The notes under the pieces were generated by a model. That model saw only the letters and a list, made by a program, of their open reading frames with translations. It had not been told where the DNA came from and searched no databases. The position numbers and the translations under genes were made by a program. From Dyadobacter sp. CY356 (GTDB lineage: Bacteria; Bacteroidota; Bacteroidia; Cytophagales; Spirosomataceae), in NCBI RefSeq assembly GCF_021440195.1, contig NZ_JAJTSZ010000001.1, positions 744,001-808,000 on the forward strand: a stretch of DNA of 64,000 nt, written 5' to 3'. Each line of letters begins with the position of its first letter. Within the stretch, counting starts at the first letter, position 1. This document shows positions 8,817 to 17,631 of this stretch, in pieces.

Positions 8817-9950
8817 TTAAAACCCATCTTTCCATTTTTGCGCGATGGCTATTGCAGTCTGAAGCATGCAGGGATCCCACTTTTCAACTTCCCATACGGA
8901 ATCTCTAAGATCAGAATTTAATAGTAAGTGGCGGGCATGCTGCTGATCAACAGCTGTTTCCAGAATGGTTGAAAGTTGCAATTGCTGGTTGTAAAGGGAA
9001 AGATCTTCCAGCGGAATAAGATGCGGTGTAATTTTGTGATGCGGCTTAAAATTATTAACTGGGCTGTTGCTTAAAGCCAACCCGGATTGTTTCACAATAG
9101 CATCCATTCTTTCGAAATCACTACGGAACCTGGTACGTTTTACTTCGGAATCCAGGGCGGTTCCGAGTTGTTCAAGCACCACAAATTTCAGATTTGTACA
9201 CCTTGGAATGACTGCCGAAAGTATCTGGAAAACTTCTTCTGGAACAGCATCATCGTGTGTATCGCGCCTAACTTTTTTTCCTGTACGTGTCAATTGTATA
9301 TCCCAACTTCCACCTGAAATATGAATTTCACGAACTCTTTCCAGTGGATACAAATCAATAATATAGTCGTAATCAACGTCAAAATTGTGGATTTGACAAT
9401 AAAGGTTATGGAGATCAAGAATGATAAATCCGTTGATACTCTCAACTAATTTATCAAGAAAGTTTCCTTGTCTTTTAACTTCATCCAGAGAAAATGAAAA
9501 GGCCAGATTTTCCAATCCTACCGGGCAATTACAGGCATCCTGTATTCTATGGAGGCGATCAACGCCGAGAGACATTGTGCTGGCAGTAAGCGGAATGCTG
9601 ATAGGCGCCCCTTTATGAAAATTCGCACCGGTCATAAAACCAAAGTGCTCTGTAATGTGATCAAATTGGAATCTTTCACCTAGTATTTTCAATTTTTTTA
9701 GCCAGTCCTGCTGTTCGGACATCCACTTTCCAGAAAAAAGAGAAAAATAAACGCCATGCCCGATCAATCTGTTCTGACTGCTGAATTCCAGAATCAGGTC
9801 GCTAAACCAGTCCGGCACCTCATCATTTTTGAATAGCGTGTCAAATGACCATTCGATCGCTTCGATCTGTTCACGCTCAAAAAGAGGCAACGACGCCAAC
9901 AGTATATTGGTATCAAGATTGCAGGCTACGGAAGAAAAGATTGTGGACAT
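8817..9950 (-). CDS. DUF692 family multinuclear non-heme iron oxidative enzyme (MNIO)
   Basis: 377 residues. The first ~280 residues are a DUF692 TIM barrel with the family's metal-ligand signatures in order: IGHGVYFS, ITEHFGF, GLENLAFSFS, LDLHNLYCQ (usual form LDvNNvYVN), EIHISGG, RDTHDDAVPEEVF and VVLEQ. Characterised members (MbnB, TglH, ChrH, bufferin enzymes) oxidise cysteine or other residues of ribosomal peptides. The last ~95 residues are an extension that could serve as a peptide-recognition or partner domain; no separate partner gene is present. In the EIHxxGH motif the final His is replaced (EIHISGGS). It starts 20 nt after the stop of a Cys-rich small peptide gene, its likely substrate. 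Confidence 0.85.
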   Translation of the reverse strand: MSTIFSSVACNLDTNILLASLPLFEREQIEAIEWSFDTLFKNDEVPDWFSDLILEFSSQNRLIGHGVYFSLFSGKWMSEQQDWLKKLKILGERFQFDHITEHFGFMTGANFHKGAPISIPLTASTMSLGVDRLHRIQDACNCPVGLENLAFSFSLDEVKRQGNFLDKLVESINGFIILDLHNLYCQIHNFDVDYDYIIDLYPLERVREIHISGGSWDIQLTRTGKKVRRDTHDDAVPEEVFQILSAVIPRCTNLKFVVLEQLGTALDSEVKRTRFRSDFERMDAIVKQSGLALSNSPVNNFKPHHKITPHLIPLEDLSLYNQQLQLSTILETAVDQQHARHLLLNSDLRDSVWEVEKWDPCMLQTAIAIAQKWKDGF

Positions 9951-9970
9951 AGTTCTCTGGTGCTAAGAAT

Positions 9971-10123
9971 TCAGCCCATTCCGCAACCTGGGCAAGGATC
10001 TACGTTCTTGGTCTTACTACCTTTTCCTTTGTCAGGGTTAATTTGCTCACCTGTACAGGAAACTACGCCGCTCACGATGACGGCCGTAACAACCGCCTGA
10101 ATGACAGATTTTGAGATTTTCAT
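9971..10123 (-). CDS. Small Cys-rich precursor peptide of the DUF692 enzyme (putative RiPP)
   Basis: A 50-residue ORF too short for normal gene calling. The N-terminus is MKISKSVIQAVVTAVIVSG, a positively charged start plus hydrophobic stretch with a lipobox-like VVSC (Cys23), so it looks like a secreted or lipidated peptide. A Lys/Gly-rich linker follows, and the extreme C-terminus is DPCPGCGMG (Cys44, Cys47). The gene ends 20 nt before the DUF692 start in the same direction. Short peptides with a signal sequence and C-terminal cysteines next to DUF692 genes are known RiPP precursors (bufferins are an example). Which residues are modified is unknown; metal binding is an inference from the CPGC motif. 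Confidence 0.7.
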   Translation of the reverse strand: MKISKSVIQAVVTAVIVSGVVSCTGEQINPDKGKGSKTKNVDPCPGCGMG

Positions 10124-10599
10124 AAGATAATAGTTATGGTTTTTTACATGACTATTAAATGTTCAATTTAGTTGTAAGCATATGGCATTTTTTTACATTA
10201 CAAACTTATTTCCTGTTGTTAATGCGCATATTATTCCAAATTTTCACCACTAACTTATTATTATTTGGATTTTCAAACATACTATTTTAGCAGAATGAAT
10301 TTTACGACTTTGTTTAAAAAACAGATCGATTCTTATTTAAATATTTTTAAACGGTTAATATTCATGCTGTTAACATTTGAATATACATTATAAATAGTAA
10401 ACATATAAACTATTGTAGTGTACGTTTCTCCAATATAAAGCAGTGGTAAATTTGGAAAATTTTCTTATTTACCACTGCTCAACTTAACGGACACCTAAAA
10501 CTATATTTGCCGGGATACTTTCACTCGTTTAGCATTCCCGGAATGATGTATTTCAAAAAATAGTAACTGAACTAGGTTCTTAATTATCGAACAACCGCA
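10124..10599. other. Intergenic, 476 nt: AT-rich, one long hairpin
   Basis: Upstream region of the precursor peptide gene. The only structure seen is the perfect 13-bp inverted repeat at 10439-10479. No ORF or RNA family recognised. Confidence 0.5.
10439..10479. repeat. Perfect 13-bp inverted repeat (possible hairpin)
   Basis: AGCAGTGGTAAAT (10439-10451) and ATTTACCACTGCT (10467-10479), 15-nt loop, no T-run on either side. It could be a bidirectional terminator or a scar of mobile DNA. Confidence 0.5.
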
Positions 10600-10900
10600 T
10601 TAAAGATTTTTGACCATTTTGACCTTCTGTATGCCTATACTGGTATTTATTGATAAAATATAAATTCCTATGGGAAGTTGCTCTGTAATTTCGAGTGTAA
10701 TTTTGTGACTTTCAACTTAAATATCACCTGAAATCAAATTGACTCCATTAATGTTGCTCAATTTAACAAGAATGTTTTATTTTCTCTTTCACTGGTTAAG
10801 ACGTCAGTTTTGCCCGAAAAAGGATTAGGATAAGCAGAATCCTGTTTTGGAAGTATCGGACATATGGTTTTAGTTCTGAGACTAAGGTTGGTATCTCTTG
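10600..10900 (-). pseudogene. Remnant of a T9SS type A sorting domain protein
   Basis: On the minus strand the sequence reads DSAYPNPFSGKTDVLTSE, then after a frameshift VKLSNINGVNLISGDI, an in-frame TAA, and then ITLEITEQLPIGIYILSI followed by IGIQKVKMVKNL and a stop at 10602-10600. The order YPNPF - (N/Y)..NG - LP.GIY - QKVKMVKN is the standard C-terminal sorting domain of type IX secreted proteins. The passenger part upstream is not recognisable, so this is the last ~90 residues of a dead secreted-protein gene, with at least one frameshift and one nonsense codon. Confidence 0.75.
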
Positions 10901-11021
10901 TCGTCTTATAGCAGGCATGGTTCTTTGCACTGATTTGCCTTATAGTCCTTATGACAGGGATTTTACACACGCACATCTTCATTGTGGTATAAAATAAAAT
11001 CATTAATCAACAGGAAAATAC

Positions 11022-11924
11022 ATGACTAAAAAGCGAATATTTTTTACAGGGGGATCGGGGAAAGCAGGAAAGCATGTTATACCATATCTGCTTGATCAGG
11101 GACATAGCGTAATGAATGTAGATATGGTACCTTTGGATTACCCAGGGGTAAATAATTTAATAGCTGATATAACCGATTCCGGGCAAATGTTTAATGCCAT
11201 GAGTTCGTATGCCGGTTTAAATGAGTTGGAAACGGGGAATGGCGTACAACCCTTTGATGCTGTTGTACATTTTGCTGCTGTGCCCAGGATTCTGATCAAA
11301 CCTGATAACGAAACTTTTCGGGTTAACGCCATTGGCACATACAATGTCATTGAGGCAGCGGTTAAGCTTGGGATTAAAAAGATTATTATTGCTTCCTCAG
11401 AGACTACCTATGGTATCTGTTTTTCAGACGGTAAAACCAACCCGCATGTGCTGCCTTTGGAGGAGGATTATGATGTTGATCCCATGGATAGCTATGGATT
11501 GTCAAAGGTTGTGAATGAGAAAACGGCACGAAGTTTCCAGCGACGGTCAGGCTATGATATTTATTCACTTCGGATAGGCAATGTGATTGAACCTCACGAA
11601 TACGCCGAACTGTTTCCGCATTACTTTAAAAATCCTGATGTGCGTCGAAGGAATGCGTTCTGTTATATTGATGCCCGTGACCTGGGACAAATTGTAGATT
11701 TATGTTTGAAAAAAGATGATCTTGGTTATCAGGTTTTTAATGCCGGAAATGATCATAATGGAGCAATCATCCCCAGCAGTGAATTAGCTGAGCGGTTTTT
11801 TTCTGGTGTTCCCATTACCCGCGAATTGGAAGAACATGAAGCATTGTTTTCAAATCGCAAAATCCGTGAAGTTTTAGGATTCAGGGAACAACATAACTGG
11901 CAGAAATATGTAAAAATGGACTGA
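11022..11924 (+). CDS. NAD-dependent epimerase/dehydratase family protein
   Basis: 300-residue extended short-chain dehydrogenase. N-terminal Rossmann motif TGGSGKAGKHV (about residues 9-19), an acidic D at the end of beta-2 (VDMVPLD) suggesting NAD preference, HFAAVPRI and the SSETTYG serine region, and the catalytic YGLSK (YxxxK). Close in pattern to UDP-glucose 4-epimerase-like proteins, although the true substrate cannot be read from sequence. Single gene; the minus-strand AraC gene lies downstream and convergent, so no operon. Confidence 0.85.
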   Translation: MTKKRIFFTGGSGKAGKHVIPYLLDQGHSVMNVDMVPLDYPGVNNLIADITDSGQMFNAMSSYAGLNELETGNGVQPFDAVVHFAAVPRILIKPDNETFRVNAIGTYNVIEAAVKLGIKKIIIASSETTYGICFSDGKTNPHVLPLEEDYDVDPMDSYGLSKVVNEKTARSFQRRSGYDIYSLRIGNVIEPHEYAELFPHYFKNPDVRRRNAFCYIDARDLGQIVDLCLKKDDLGYQVFNAGNDHNGAIIPSSELAERFFSGVPITRELEEHEALFSNRKIREVLGFREQHNWQKYVKMD

Positions 11925-12008
11925 CTGAATGAAGCAGAAGTTTAAAATATGATCCCAAGCGCCTGTTAACTCTGCTTACTCTTAATTTATGATTTCTATT
12001 CGAAAATA

Positions 12009-12983
12009 TTAGAGAATGTATTTTAGCCGCATGGTCTGCTTAAATTCCGTAAAATTCATGCCGCAGACATTTTTGAAAAATTTGCTGAAATGTGCAGCAT
12101 CATCGAAACCCAGGTAATAAGCAATTTGTTTAAGATTTAAATTACTGGATATTGCCAGCCGTTTGGCCTCTAATACAATACGTTGTTGAATGTTGAAACT
12201 TGCAGAGAATCCGGAGTCCTGTTTAATCCTTTCGTTGAGATATCCCGGTGTCACTGACAGGGTATCGGCATAATACGATACTCTATGGTATTTTGTAAAA
12301 CTATCTTCCAGAATGTCGAAAAATTTTTTGGTGAGGCCAGAGTGAAATGCTAATGTTTCGGGTGTGCTGGATACCTGTCTATGGCGAGCAAGATAAATTA
12401 AGAATATTTTAAGAAAGCTATTCAAAACATCTGTTTGAAGCCAACAAATATTCCTGAGCTCGTTTTGCATAGACGTCAGGATCTGAATCATTTCAATCTT
12501 AATATTCCTCTCCTTTTGTGCAATAGTATCATGATTGTGCAATATTACAGGTCCATGGTTAAAATGTTTTTCACTAAAAATTTCACCGGCAGAGAAAAGA
12601 AATTCTTTGTGAATGGAAATTATATACCCTTTCACGTTTGAAGTTTCCTTAACATAATGGACATTACCAGGGTTAATTCTGTAAATGAGATTTTCACAAA
12701 TCTCGTATATTTCAGTGTCTATCATGAGGTGACCGCTACCTTCGGTGATCCATATGATCTCAATATGAGAATGCCGTTGCGCTGTTAAATTTTTTAGAGT
12801 TAAATCTTTTACATTCGTCCCAAAAGTAGTAATCACTATTGGTGCATTGAGAACGCGCTCACTCAATGGCGGATTACTTATGGCATAGTTGTAACCTTGA
12901 AGCCAGGGCTGGCCAGTTGGAAAATGGGCTGGTTTAATCATCTTTCTATTACTTGTATGAAGTACGACCTGCTCTTCATGCAA
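12009..12983 (-). CDS. AraC family transcriptional regulator
   Basis: 324 residues: an N-terminal cupin-like sensing domain (HSHIEIIWITEGSGHLMID, then NLIYRINPGNVHYV) and a C-terminal double helix-turn-helix of the AraC type (YYADTLSVTPGYLNERIKQ, then LKQIAYYLGFDDAAHFSKFFK). It probably binds a small ligand and activates nearby genes. It follows the kinase-1 gene and a 62-codon ORF in the same direction with a 33-nt gap, so it may be co-transcribed with them, or respond to the hydrolase operon's substrate. Confidence 0.88.
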   Translation of the reverse strand: MHEEQVVLHTSNRKMIKPAHFPTGQPWLQGYNYAISNPPLSERVLNAPIVITTFGTNVKDLTLKNLTAQRHSHIEIIWITEGSGHLMIDTEIYEICENLIYRINPGNVHYVKETSNVKGYIISIHKEFLFSAGEIFSEKHFNHGPVILHNHDTIAQKERNIKIEMIQILTSMQNELRNICWLQTDVLNSFLKIFLIYLARHRQVSSTPETLAFHSGLTKKFFDILEDSFTKYHRVSYYADTLSVTPGYLNERIKQDSGFSASFNIQQRIVLEAKRLAISSNLNLKQIAYYLGFDDAAHFSKFFKNVCGMNFTEFKQTMRLKYIL

Positions 12984-13016
12984 TATTTATGTGCCATAAA
13001 CTTAACTTACTGAAAA

Positions 13017-13205
13017 TCAGTATTTTACTTTAAATGAAACAATTTGGTCATCTGATATATCGTTTTTTTTAGTTGAAAGCCACGATATTAAGGTGTCATT
13101 TAAATCGATTAAATACAGCACATCAGCCGCCGATTGGGTGAACCCTGGGTCTTGAAGGCGAGTTTGGTGAGAGGAGAATGAGCTTATGGGAATTTGTTTA
13201 TACAT
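13017..13205 (-). CDS. Small hypothetical protein after sensor kinase 1
   Basis: 62 codons starting 4 nt after the stop of sensor kinase 1, same direction, which argues for translation. No domain or motif recognised (central ADVLYLIDLNDTLISWL). In the paralogous kinase-2 locus the same position is occupied by a sigma-54 response regulator, but this ORF shows no similarity to a receiver domain. It may be a real small protein or chance. Confidence 0.35.
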   Translation of the reverse strand: MYKQIPISSFSSHQTRLQDPGFTQSAADVLYLIDLNDTLISWLSTKKNDISDDQIVSFKVKY

Positions 13206-13209
13206 TTAA

Positions 13210-15450
13210 TTATTGCTCAATGTAGGTTTTTTCCGAAATGTATTCGAATGATACCCAAACGGTTGTTCCACCTTTTGAATCAATTTTGAATTCGGCATTA
13301 AGATCCTCGCTAAGTCCCTGGATTAATGTAAGCCCAAATGAATCAATATTTCGCATACTGAAATCAGGACTTAGACCAATCCCATTGTCTGCAATGGTAA
13401 GTACAAAATGACTGGATTTTCTTTCTTTGAAACTTATATCGATTTTACCTGGTCGATCATTCGGAAAAGCATATTTCAAAGAGTTAATGATCGCCTCATT
13501 CAGTATCAGTCCGAGCGGTATGGAATGACTGATATTCATTTCAACGCGGTCGATATCAAGGTTGAAAATCACCGTTGGCTTATTTTGGAAACTATCTTTG
13601 AGGTATTGAACTAGCTCATGAATGTAAGGCGAGATTTCGATAGAATTAAGTTTATCTGTTTGGTATAACTTCTGATGGATCATGGACATAGATTGTATGC
13701 GGTATTCGCTATCTGCCAGTGCCGTTTTTGCTTCATCGCTTATTAAATATTCTGATTGACTCTCCAAAAGTCCTACGATCATGTGCAGATTATTCTTGAC
13801 CCGGTGGTGAATCTCCTTCATCAGCCATTCTTTTTCAGTTAATAATTGGCCTAGCGAGATATTCTTGCTGTTAATCTCTTCCTGCCGCGCGGCCATGCCT
13901 TTATTATTTTTTTGGACCAGCCGGTAACCATAAATTAAAAGGCTGATGATGACCAGCAGCAAGCCAATGCTGATGTAGGTGATGTTTTGAATGAGCGAAG
14001 CCTGTTCAAGCATGTTTTGCTGCAAGGCCGATTCTTTTTTTAGCTGCGCAATATTTTCTTCTTTTTTTTCGGTTTCATAAATAATTTCCAGGTGGTTAAT
14101 TTGTTGGCTCTTTGATTCGTTGAAGATGGAATCTCTCAATAAACTATATTTCTGGAACTCAGCAAGCGCAGAATAATATCGGTGATTAACCGAATCAAGT
14201 TTTGATTGCCAGAGATGGCTTCGGTAGGTTGCCTGATTATTATTGAGTTTGAGTTGATTTCGAAGGGCTACATATTTGGCTGCCAGATCGTAGTTGCCTT
14301 TAACAAAATAGAATTCAATCAAAAGACTGTAAACCACTTCGACCCGATCCGGCGGCAACCCCTCCGCAATGGTTAGAAGTTCATTAATGTATTTTGTGGC
14401 CCTTTCAAACTGCCCTTGTTCACGGTATAAGAAAATGTACGCACGGTCAAGCCAAAATTTCTTTTTTAGATCATTTATGGGATACCTGTGCTCGATTTTG
14501 CTAAGTAAGGCTGCTGCCTCTTTGAACTTTTTAAGCTTCAAATAAGGTGAACCCAGGTTGGAGGCAATAATATGCATCGTTTCAGCATCCCCATATTTCT
14601 CAGCAATCCTGAGTGCATTTTCGTAGTTTTCAATCGCCTTGCTATATTCGCGTAATCGGTAATGCGTTATTCCCAGCCGGGTATAGATCGTCGAGAGCTG
14701 AAGTGAGGTGTCCCCATTAGTCTCTGCATTACGTAATGCAAGGATACCATATCTAATACTTTCCTCCGACGCGCCCAGGGAAGTGTAGACGCTGCCAAGT
14801 AGATCGTATACGCCCATCAGCTGCTTGTAGTTTACAGACTGGTAGGCTTGCAAAGACTGTTTCAAGCAGGAAAGTGCCGCACCGTTTTTACTGCTGTAAT
14901 GGTATAGTTCACCTAGTGTTTGGAGTACCGCTCCCTGCTTAACTGCAAGCTTGGCAGAGCGAAAAGCATCCAGCGACAAATGAGTATACCTGACCCTTTC
15001 CTGCATTTGCGTATCTAAATCAAAATACCCTGCCAGCCGGTAATATGCTTCCCCCTGCATACGGTAATCCTTTTGTTTTGCAAACAGCTTGATAGCCGCT
15101 TCGGTGGCATGCTGACCTTTCTGATGTAGGTTTTTAAGTGGAAAAATAGCGGCCTGTTGGAAGTAAACCATTGCCAGGCCTTTTTCAAAACGGAGGGAGA
15201 TAGCCAGCTTTTGTGCAATAGTCGTGTAATATAGAGCGCTGTCCAGCTCCTGCTGACTCCTGCCCGACCGGTAAAAGTACTGGTCACTCAATTGCAATGC
15301 GAGCATAATTCTAGTGGTATCGGGTTGCCTGTTTCTATATCTGGATAGAATCGGAGCGGTATCTTTTGCTGTATAGGGTCCGGCGTAATCAGCAAAGGAA
15401 CTGAACCCAGGCAATAGGAATGCAATTAGCAACAAAATGATTTTGGACAT
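13210..15450 (-). CDS. TPR-containing sensor histidine kinase (HisKA_2 type), kinase 1
   Basis: About 746 residues. Signal peptide (MSKIILLLIAFLLPGFSSFA), then a periplasmic array of tetratricopeptide repeats, one transmembrane helix (ISIGLLLVIISLLIYGYR), a short coiled coil and a HisKA_2 phosphoacceptor domain with EIHHRVKNNL (His549) and a HATPase_c domain with N box NEAIINSLKYAFPN and G box DNGIGL. The frame is open to a TTG at 15456; I use the ATG at 15450. It is a close paralogue of kinase 2 (24497-26764) and shares its upstream architecture (paired palindromes and a -24/-12-like motif) but lacks an adjacent response regulator. Confidence 0.9.
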   Translation of the reverse strand: MSKIILLLIAFLLPGFSSFADYAGPYTAKDTAPILSRYRNRQPDTTRIMLALQLSDQYFYRSGRSQQELDSALYYTTIAQKLAISLRFEKGLAMVYFQQAAIFPLKNLHQKGQHATEAAIKLFAKQKDYRMQGEAYYRLAGYFDLDTQMQERVRYTHLSLDAFRSAKLAVKQGAVLQTLGELYHYSSKNGAALSCLKQSLQAYQSVNYKQLMGVYDLLGSVYTSLGASEESIRYGILALRNAETNGDTSLQLSTIYTRLGITHYRLREYSKAIENYENALRIAEKYGDAETMHIIASNLGSPYLKLKKFKEAAALLSKIEHRYPINDLKKKFWLDRAYIFLYREQGQFERATKYINELLTIAEGLPPDRVEVVYSLLIEFYFVKGNYDLAAKYVALRNQLKLNNNQATYRSHLWQSKLDSVNHRYYSALAEFQKYSLLRDSIFNESKSQQINHLEIIYETEKKEENIAQLKKESALQQNMLEQASLIQNITYISIGLLLVIISLLIYGYRLVQKNNKGMAARQEEINSKNISLGQLLTEKEWLMKEIHHRVKNNLHMIVGLLESQSEYLISDEAKTALADSEYRIQSMSMIHQKLYQTDKLNSIEISPYIHELVQYLKDSFQNKPTVIFNLDIDRVEMNISHSIPLGLILNEAIINSLKYAFPNDRPGKIDISFKERKSSHFVLTIADNGIGLSPDFSMRNIDSFGLTLIQGLSEDLNAEFKIDSKGGTTVWVSFEYISEKTYIEQ

Positions 15451-15476
15451 AAACAAATGTATGTTTATAAAAGATA

Positions 15477-15493
15477 TTCAGAAAGTGTACCAG
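15477..15493 (-). promoter_or_regulatory. Sigma-54-like promoter of kinase 1
   Basis: Minus strand CTGGTACACTTTCTGAA. The same 17-nt pattern CTGGTAYAMTTWCTGWW occurs before kinase 2 and the deacetylase gene. It aligns at the right spacing with the sigma-54 consensus TGGCAC-N5-TTGCW, with GA in place of GC at -12. The predicted transcription start leaves a leader of about 15 nt. Confidence 0.5.
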
Positions 15494-15626
15494 CATTTTA
15501 TCGATTTTAATCCAAAAATTGCCCTGATTCCCAAGTGTATTTTGTTCGAAAAAGGCTCCGGGAGACGTTTTCTAATGGTATAAAGTTTCATTTTGATCAT
15601 GAGCAATAAAATGGGCCAAGTATCAA

Positions 15627-15674
15627 CCAACGATATGTCGTTTACCCACAGTTTTACCGACGAAATGAAGTCTT
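15627..15674. promoter_or_regulatory. Paired palindromic operator/enhancer, copy A
   Basis: Two 18-bp sites whose starts are 30 bp apart: CCAACGATATGTCGTTTA (15627-15644) and CCGACGAAATGAAGTCTT (15657-15674). Each matches the perfect palindrome of copy B at 14 of 18 positions. They lie 134 bp upstream of the kinase-1 promoter and about 95 bp upstream of the first hydrolase gene, so they could serve both directions. Confidence 0.6.
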
Positions 15675-15768
15675 GCAATTCCAGGTAAATATTTTTAAAA
15701 TGCTTATTTTGAGGCACTTAGTGATTTGGCATTCTTTTGTAATTATTGCTGCAAAACAAAGGAAAACA

Positions 15769-16551
15769 ATGAAAGAACCAATCACAACCGTCTTGTTCGT
15801 CACAGGTGCTTTCGTAAGCAACGCGTGCTGGGATGACTGGAAGCAATTTTTCGAAAAGCAGGGATACAGAACGCTCGCTCCTCCCTGGCCCAACAAGGAT
15901 GCCGCAGCAGAAGAGCTCCGCAACCGGCAGCCAAATCCGGCAATTGCCGGCAACCGACTGGCTGAGCTGATCGAATACTTTGCGGAGATCGCTGCAAATC
16001 TACCAGAAAAACCGATTCTGATCGGACATTCTATTGGTGGACTGATTACGCAATTGCTGCTGCAAAGAAATTTGGGCAGGGCAGGCATTGCGATCCACTC
16101 GGTGCCTCCCCAGGGGATCATCACTTTCAAATTATCATTTCTGCTCGCTGGTTGGGGGCCACTAGGTTTTTTTACACCGGTAGGAGAATCCTTTATGATG
16201 TCATTCAAACAATGGCAGTATGCATTTACAAATGGACTACCTATTGAAGTGCAAAAGGAGGGTTACTACAAACTCGCCATACCTGAATCCAAACAGATTG
16301 TACGTGATACAATCACCAGCGTGGCAAAAGTCGATTTTAAGAAACCACATTCGCCACTTCTATTGATTTCAGGCACAGCCGATCACACCATTCCCGACTC
16401 ACTGAACTACGATAATTATCGGAAGTACAAATCCGGCGGATCCATCACCGACTACAAAAAATTTCCCGGCCGGACGCATTATGTACTCGGACAGGAAGGC
16501 TGGAAGGAGGTGGCATACTACATCTCAGACTGGCTCCAGGAAGTGATATGA
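15769..16551 (+). CDS. Alpha/beta hydrolase
   Basis: About 260 residues, cytoplasmic (no signal peptide). Nucleophile elbow GHSIGG with Ser88, oxyanion segment near TGAFVSNACWDDW, acid in SGTADHTIPD and catalytic His in GRTHYVLGQ. It hydrolyses an unidentified ester, lactone or amide. The frame extends back to 15673, but the ATG at 15769 follows a purine-rich AAGGAAAA ribosome-binding region and starts the protein at the usual place. First gene of a five-gene plus-strand run; the operator pair A sits just upstream. Confidence 0.85.
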   Translation: MKEPITTVLFVTGAFVSNACWDDWKQFFEKQGYRTLAPPWPNKDAAAEELRNRQPNPAIAGNRLAELIEYFAEIAANLPEKPILIGHSIGGLITQLLLQRNLGRAGIAIHSVPPQGIITFKLSFLLAGWGPLGFFTPVGESFMMSFKQWQYAFTNGLPIEVQKEGYYKLAIPESKQIVRDTITSVAKVDFKKPHSPLLLISGTADHTIPDSLNYDNYRKYKSGGSITDYKKFPGRTHYVLGQEGWKEVAYYISDWLQEVI

Positions 16552-16602
16552 CAGCTTTATCAATTGCATTAAACTCAAATTTTCACCCTAATAAATTTTA
16601 AA

Positions 16603-17619
16603 ATGAAAAAGCTTTATTACAAAACAAGCCTTGTTCAGGGCGCCGGAAGATCAATCCTGAACTTGTTAACAATGAGCCTGCTGCTATTCTTTTTTGCTTG
16701 TACCTCCGAGAAAAAAACAGAGACTGGCGAGGCGAAAACGGACACTACTGCCGCTACAACCAACATTGCGCCCGCCGATCCGCCATCAAATTTCAAGCAT
16801 CAAACCGCCAATGTGAATGGTGTGGACATTCACTACGTCATTGGCGGCACCGGAGCACCTCTATTGTTGGTCCATGGTTTCGGCCAGAATTGGTACATGT
16901 GGAACCGCCTTTTGCCTGAGCTGTCTAAGCATTTTACCGTCATTGCGCCAGACCTGCGAGGCGTAGGGGAGTCAGGTAAACCGGAGAGTGGGTATGACAA
17001 AAAAACGATGGCAAAAGACCTGCACGAGCTCATGAAAAAGCTTGGTTTTAATAGCATTAATCTGGCAGGGCATGATATCGGACTGATGGTAGCCTATGCT
17101 TATGCCGCGCAATATCCCACGGAGGTGAAAAAATTGGCTTTGATGGATGCATTACTGCCGGGAATTGAACCTGTGTGGAGTCAGGTATCTGCCAGCGCAT
17201 GGTGGTTCGGCTTCTTTGGCTGGCCAGCATCCGGAGAAATTGTCGCAGGTCGCGAAGAGCAATTCCTTACCAACTTCTGGCCGATGGTAGGGCATGTGGA
17301 AAAGCCTTTCACCAAACAGGAAACGGATGAGTTTATACGTGCATATGCCGTAAAGGGAGGGACGACCGGCGCATTTCACTGGTTTGGCAATTTTCCACAG
17401 GATGCGAAAGACAATGTGGTATTTGCGAAGACAAAATTGACAATGCCACTTTTGGCTATGGGAGGAGAATATTTTGGCGCGGCCTTTCTCAAAGACCACT
17501 CCAGGCTGGTAGCGACGAATGTCAGCAAAACCAAGATAATGGGCTCGGGGCACTGGGTGGTGCAAGAGCAGACAGAGCAGGTACAAAAAGGATTGCTTGA
17601 CTTTTTTCTCGCCAAATAA
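16603..17619 (+). CDS. Alpha/beta hydrolase lipoprotein, epoxide-hydrolase/dehalogenase-like
   Basis: 338 residues. Signal peptide with lipobox FFFAC (Cys33) followed by a Ser/Thr-rich linker, so it is a membrane-anchored periplasmic or surface enzyme. The hydrolase domain has the HGFGQNWYMWNRLLP oxyanion motif, DLRGVGESGKP, the nucleophile elbow GHDIG with Asp158 (an Asp nucleophile is typical of epoxide hydrolases and haloalkane dehalogenases) and the terminal GSGHWVVQEQ His. Substrate unknown. It is 51 nt after the first hydrolase and 12 nt before the amidohydrolase gene. Confidence 0.85.
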   Translation: MKKLYYKTSLVQGAGRSILNLLTMSLLLFFFACTSEKKTETGEAKTDTTAATTNIAPADPPSNFKHQTANVNGVDIHYVIGGTGAPLLLVHGFGQNWYMWNRLLPELSKHFTVIAPDLRGVGESGKPESGYDKKTMAKDLHELMKKLGFNSINLAGHDIGLMVAYAYAAQYPTEVKKLALMDALLPGIEPVWSQVSASAWWFGFFGWPASGEIVAGREEQFLTNFWPMVGHVEKPFTKQETDEFIRAYAVKGGTTGAFHWFGNFPQDAKDNVVFAKTKLTMPLLAMGGEYFGAAFLKDHSRLVATNVSKTKIMGSGHWVVQEQTEQVQKGLLDFFLAK

Positions 17620-17631
17620 ATACCAGCAACA

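Noticed and set aside
15726..15742. Possible sigma-54 promoter TTGGCATTCTTTTGTAA before the hydrolase operon
   Set aside because: The -24 half fits, but the -12 part is one base too close compared with the strict spacing, so it is not called as a promoter.
15654..16208. 184-codon minus-strand ORF antisense to the first hydrolase
   Set aside because: Lies opposite a gene with a complete alpha/beta hydrolase catalytic set; composition is that of a frame shadow with no domain.
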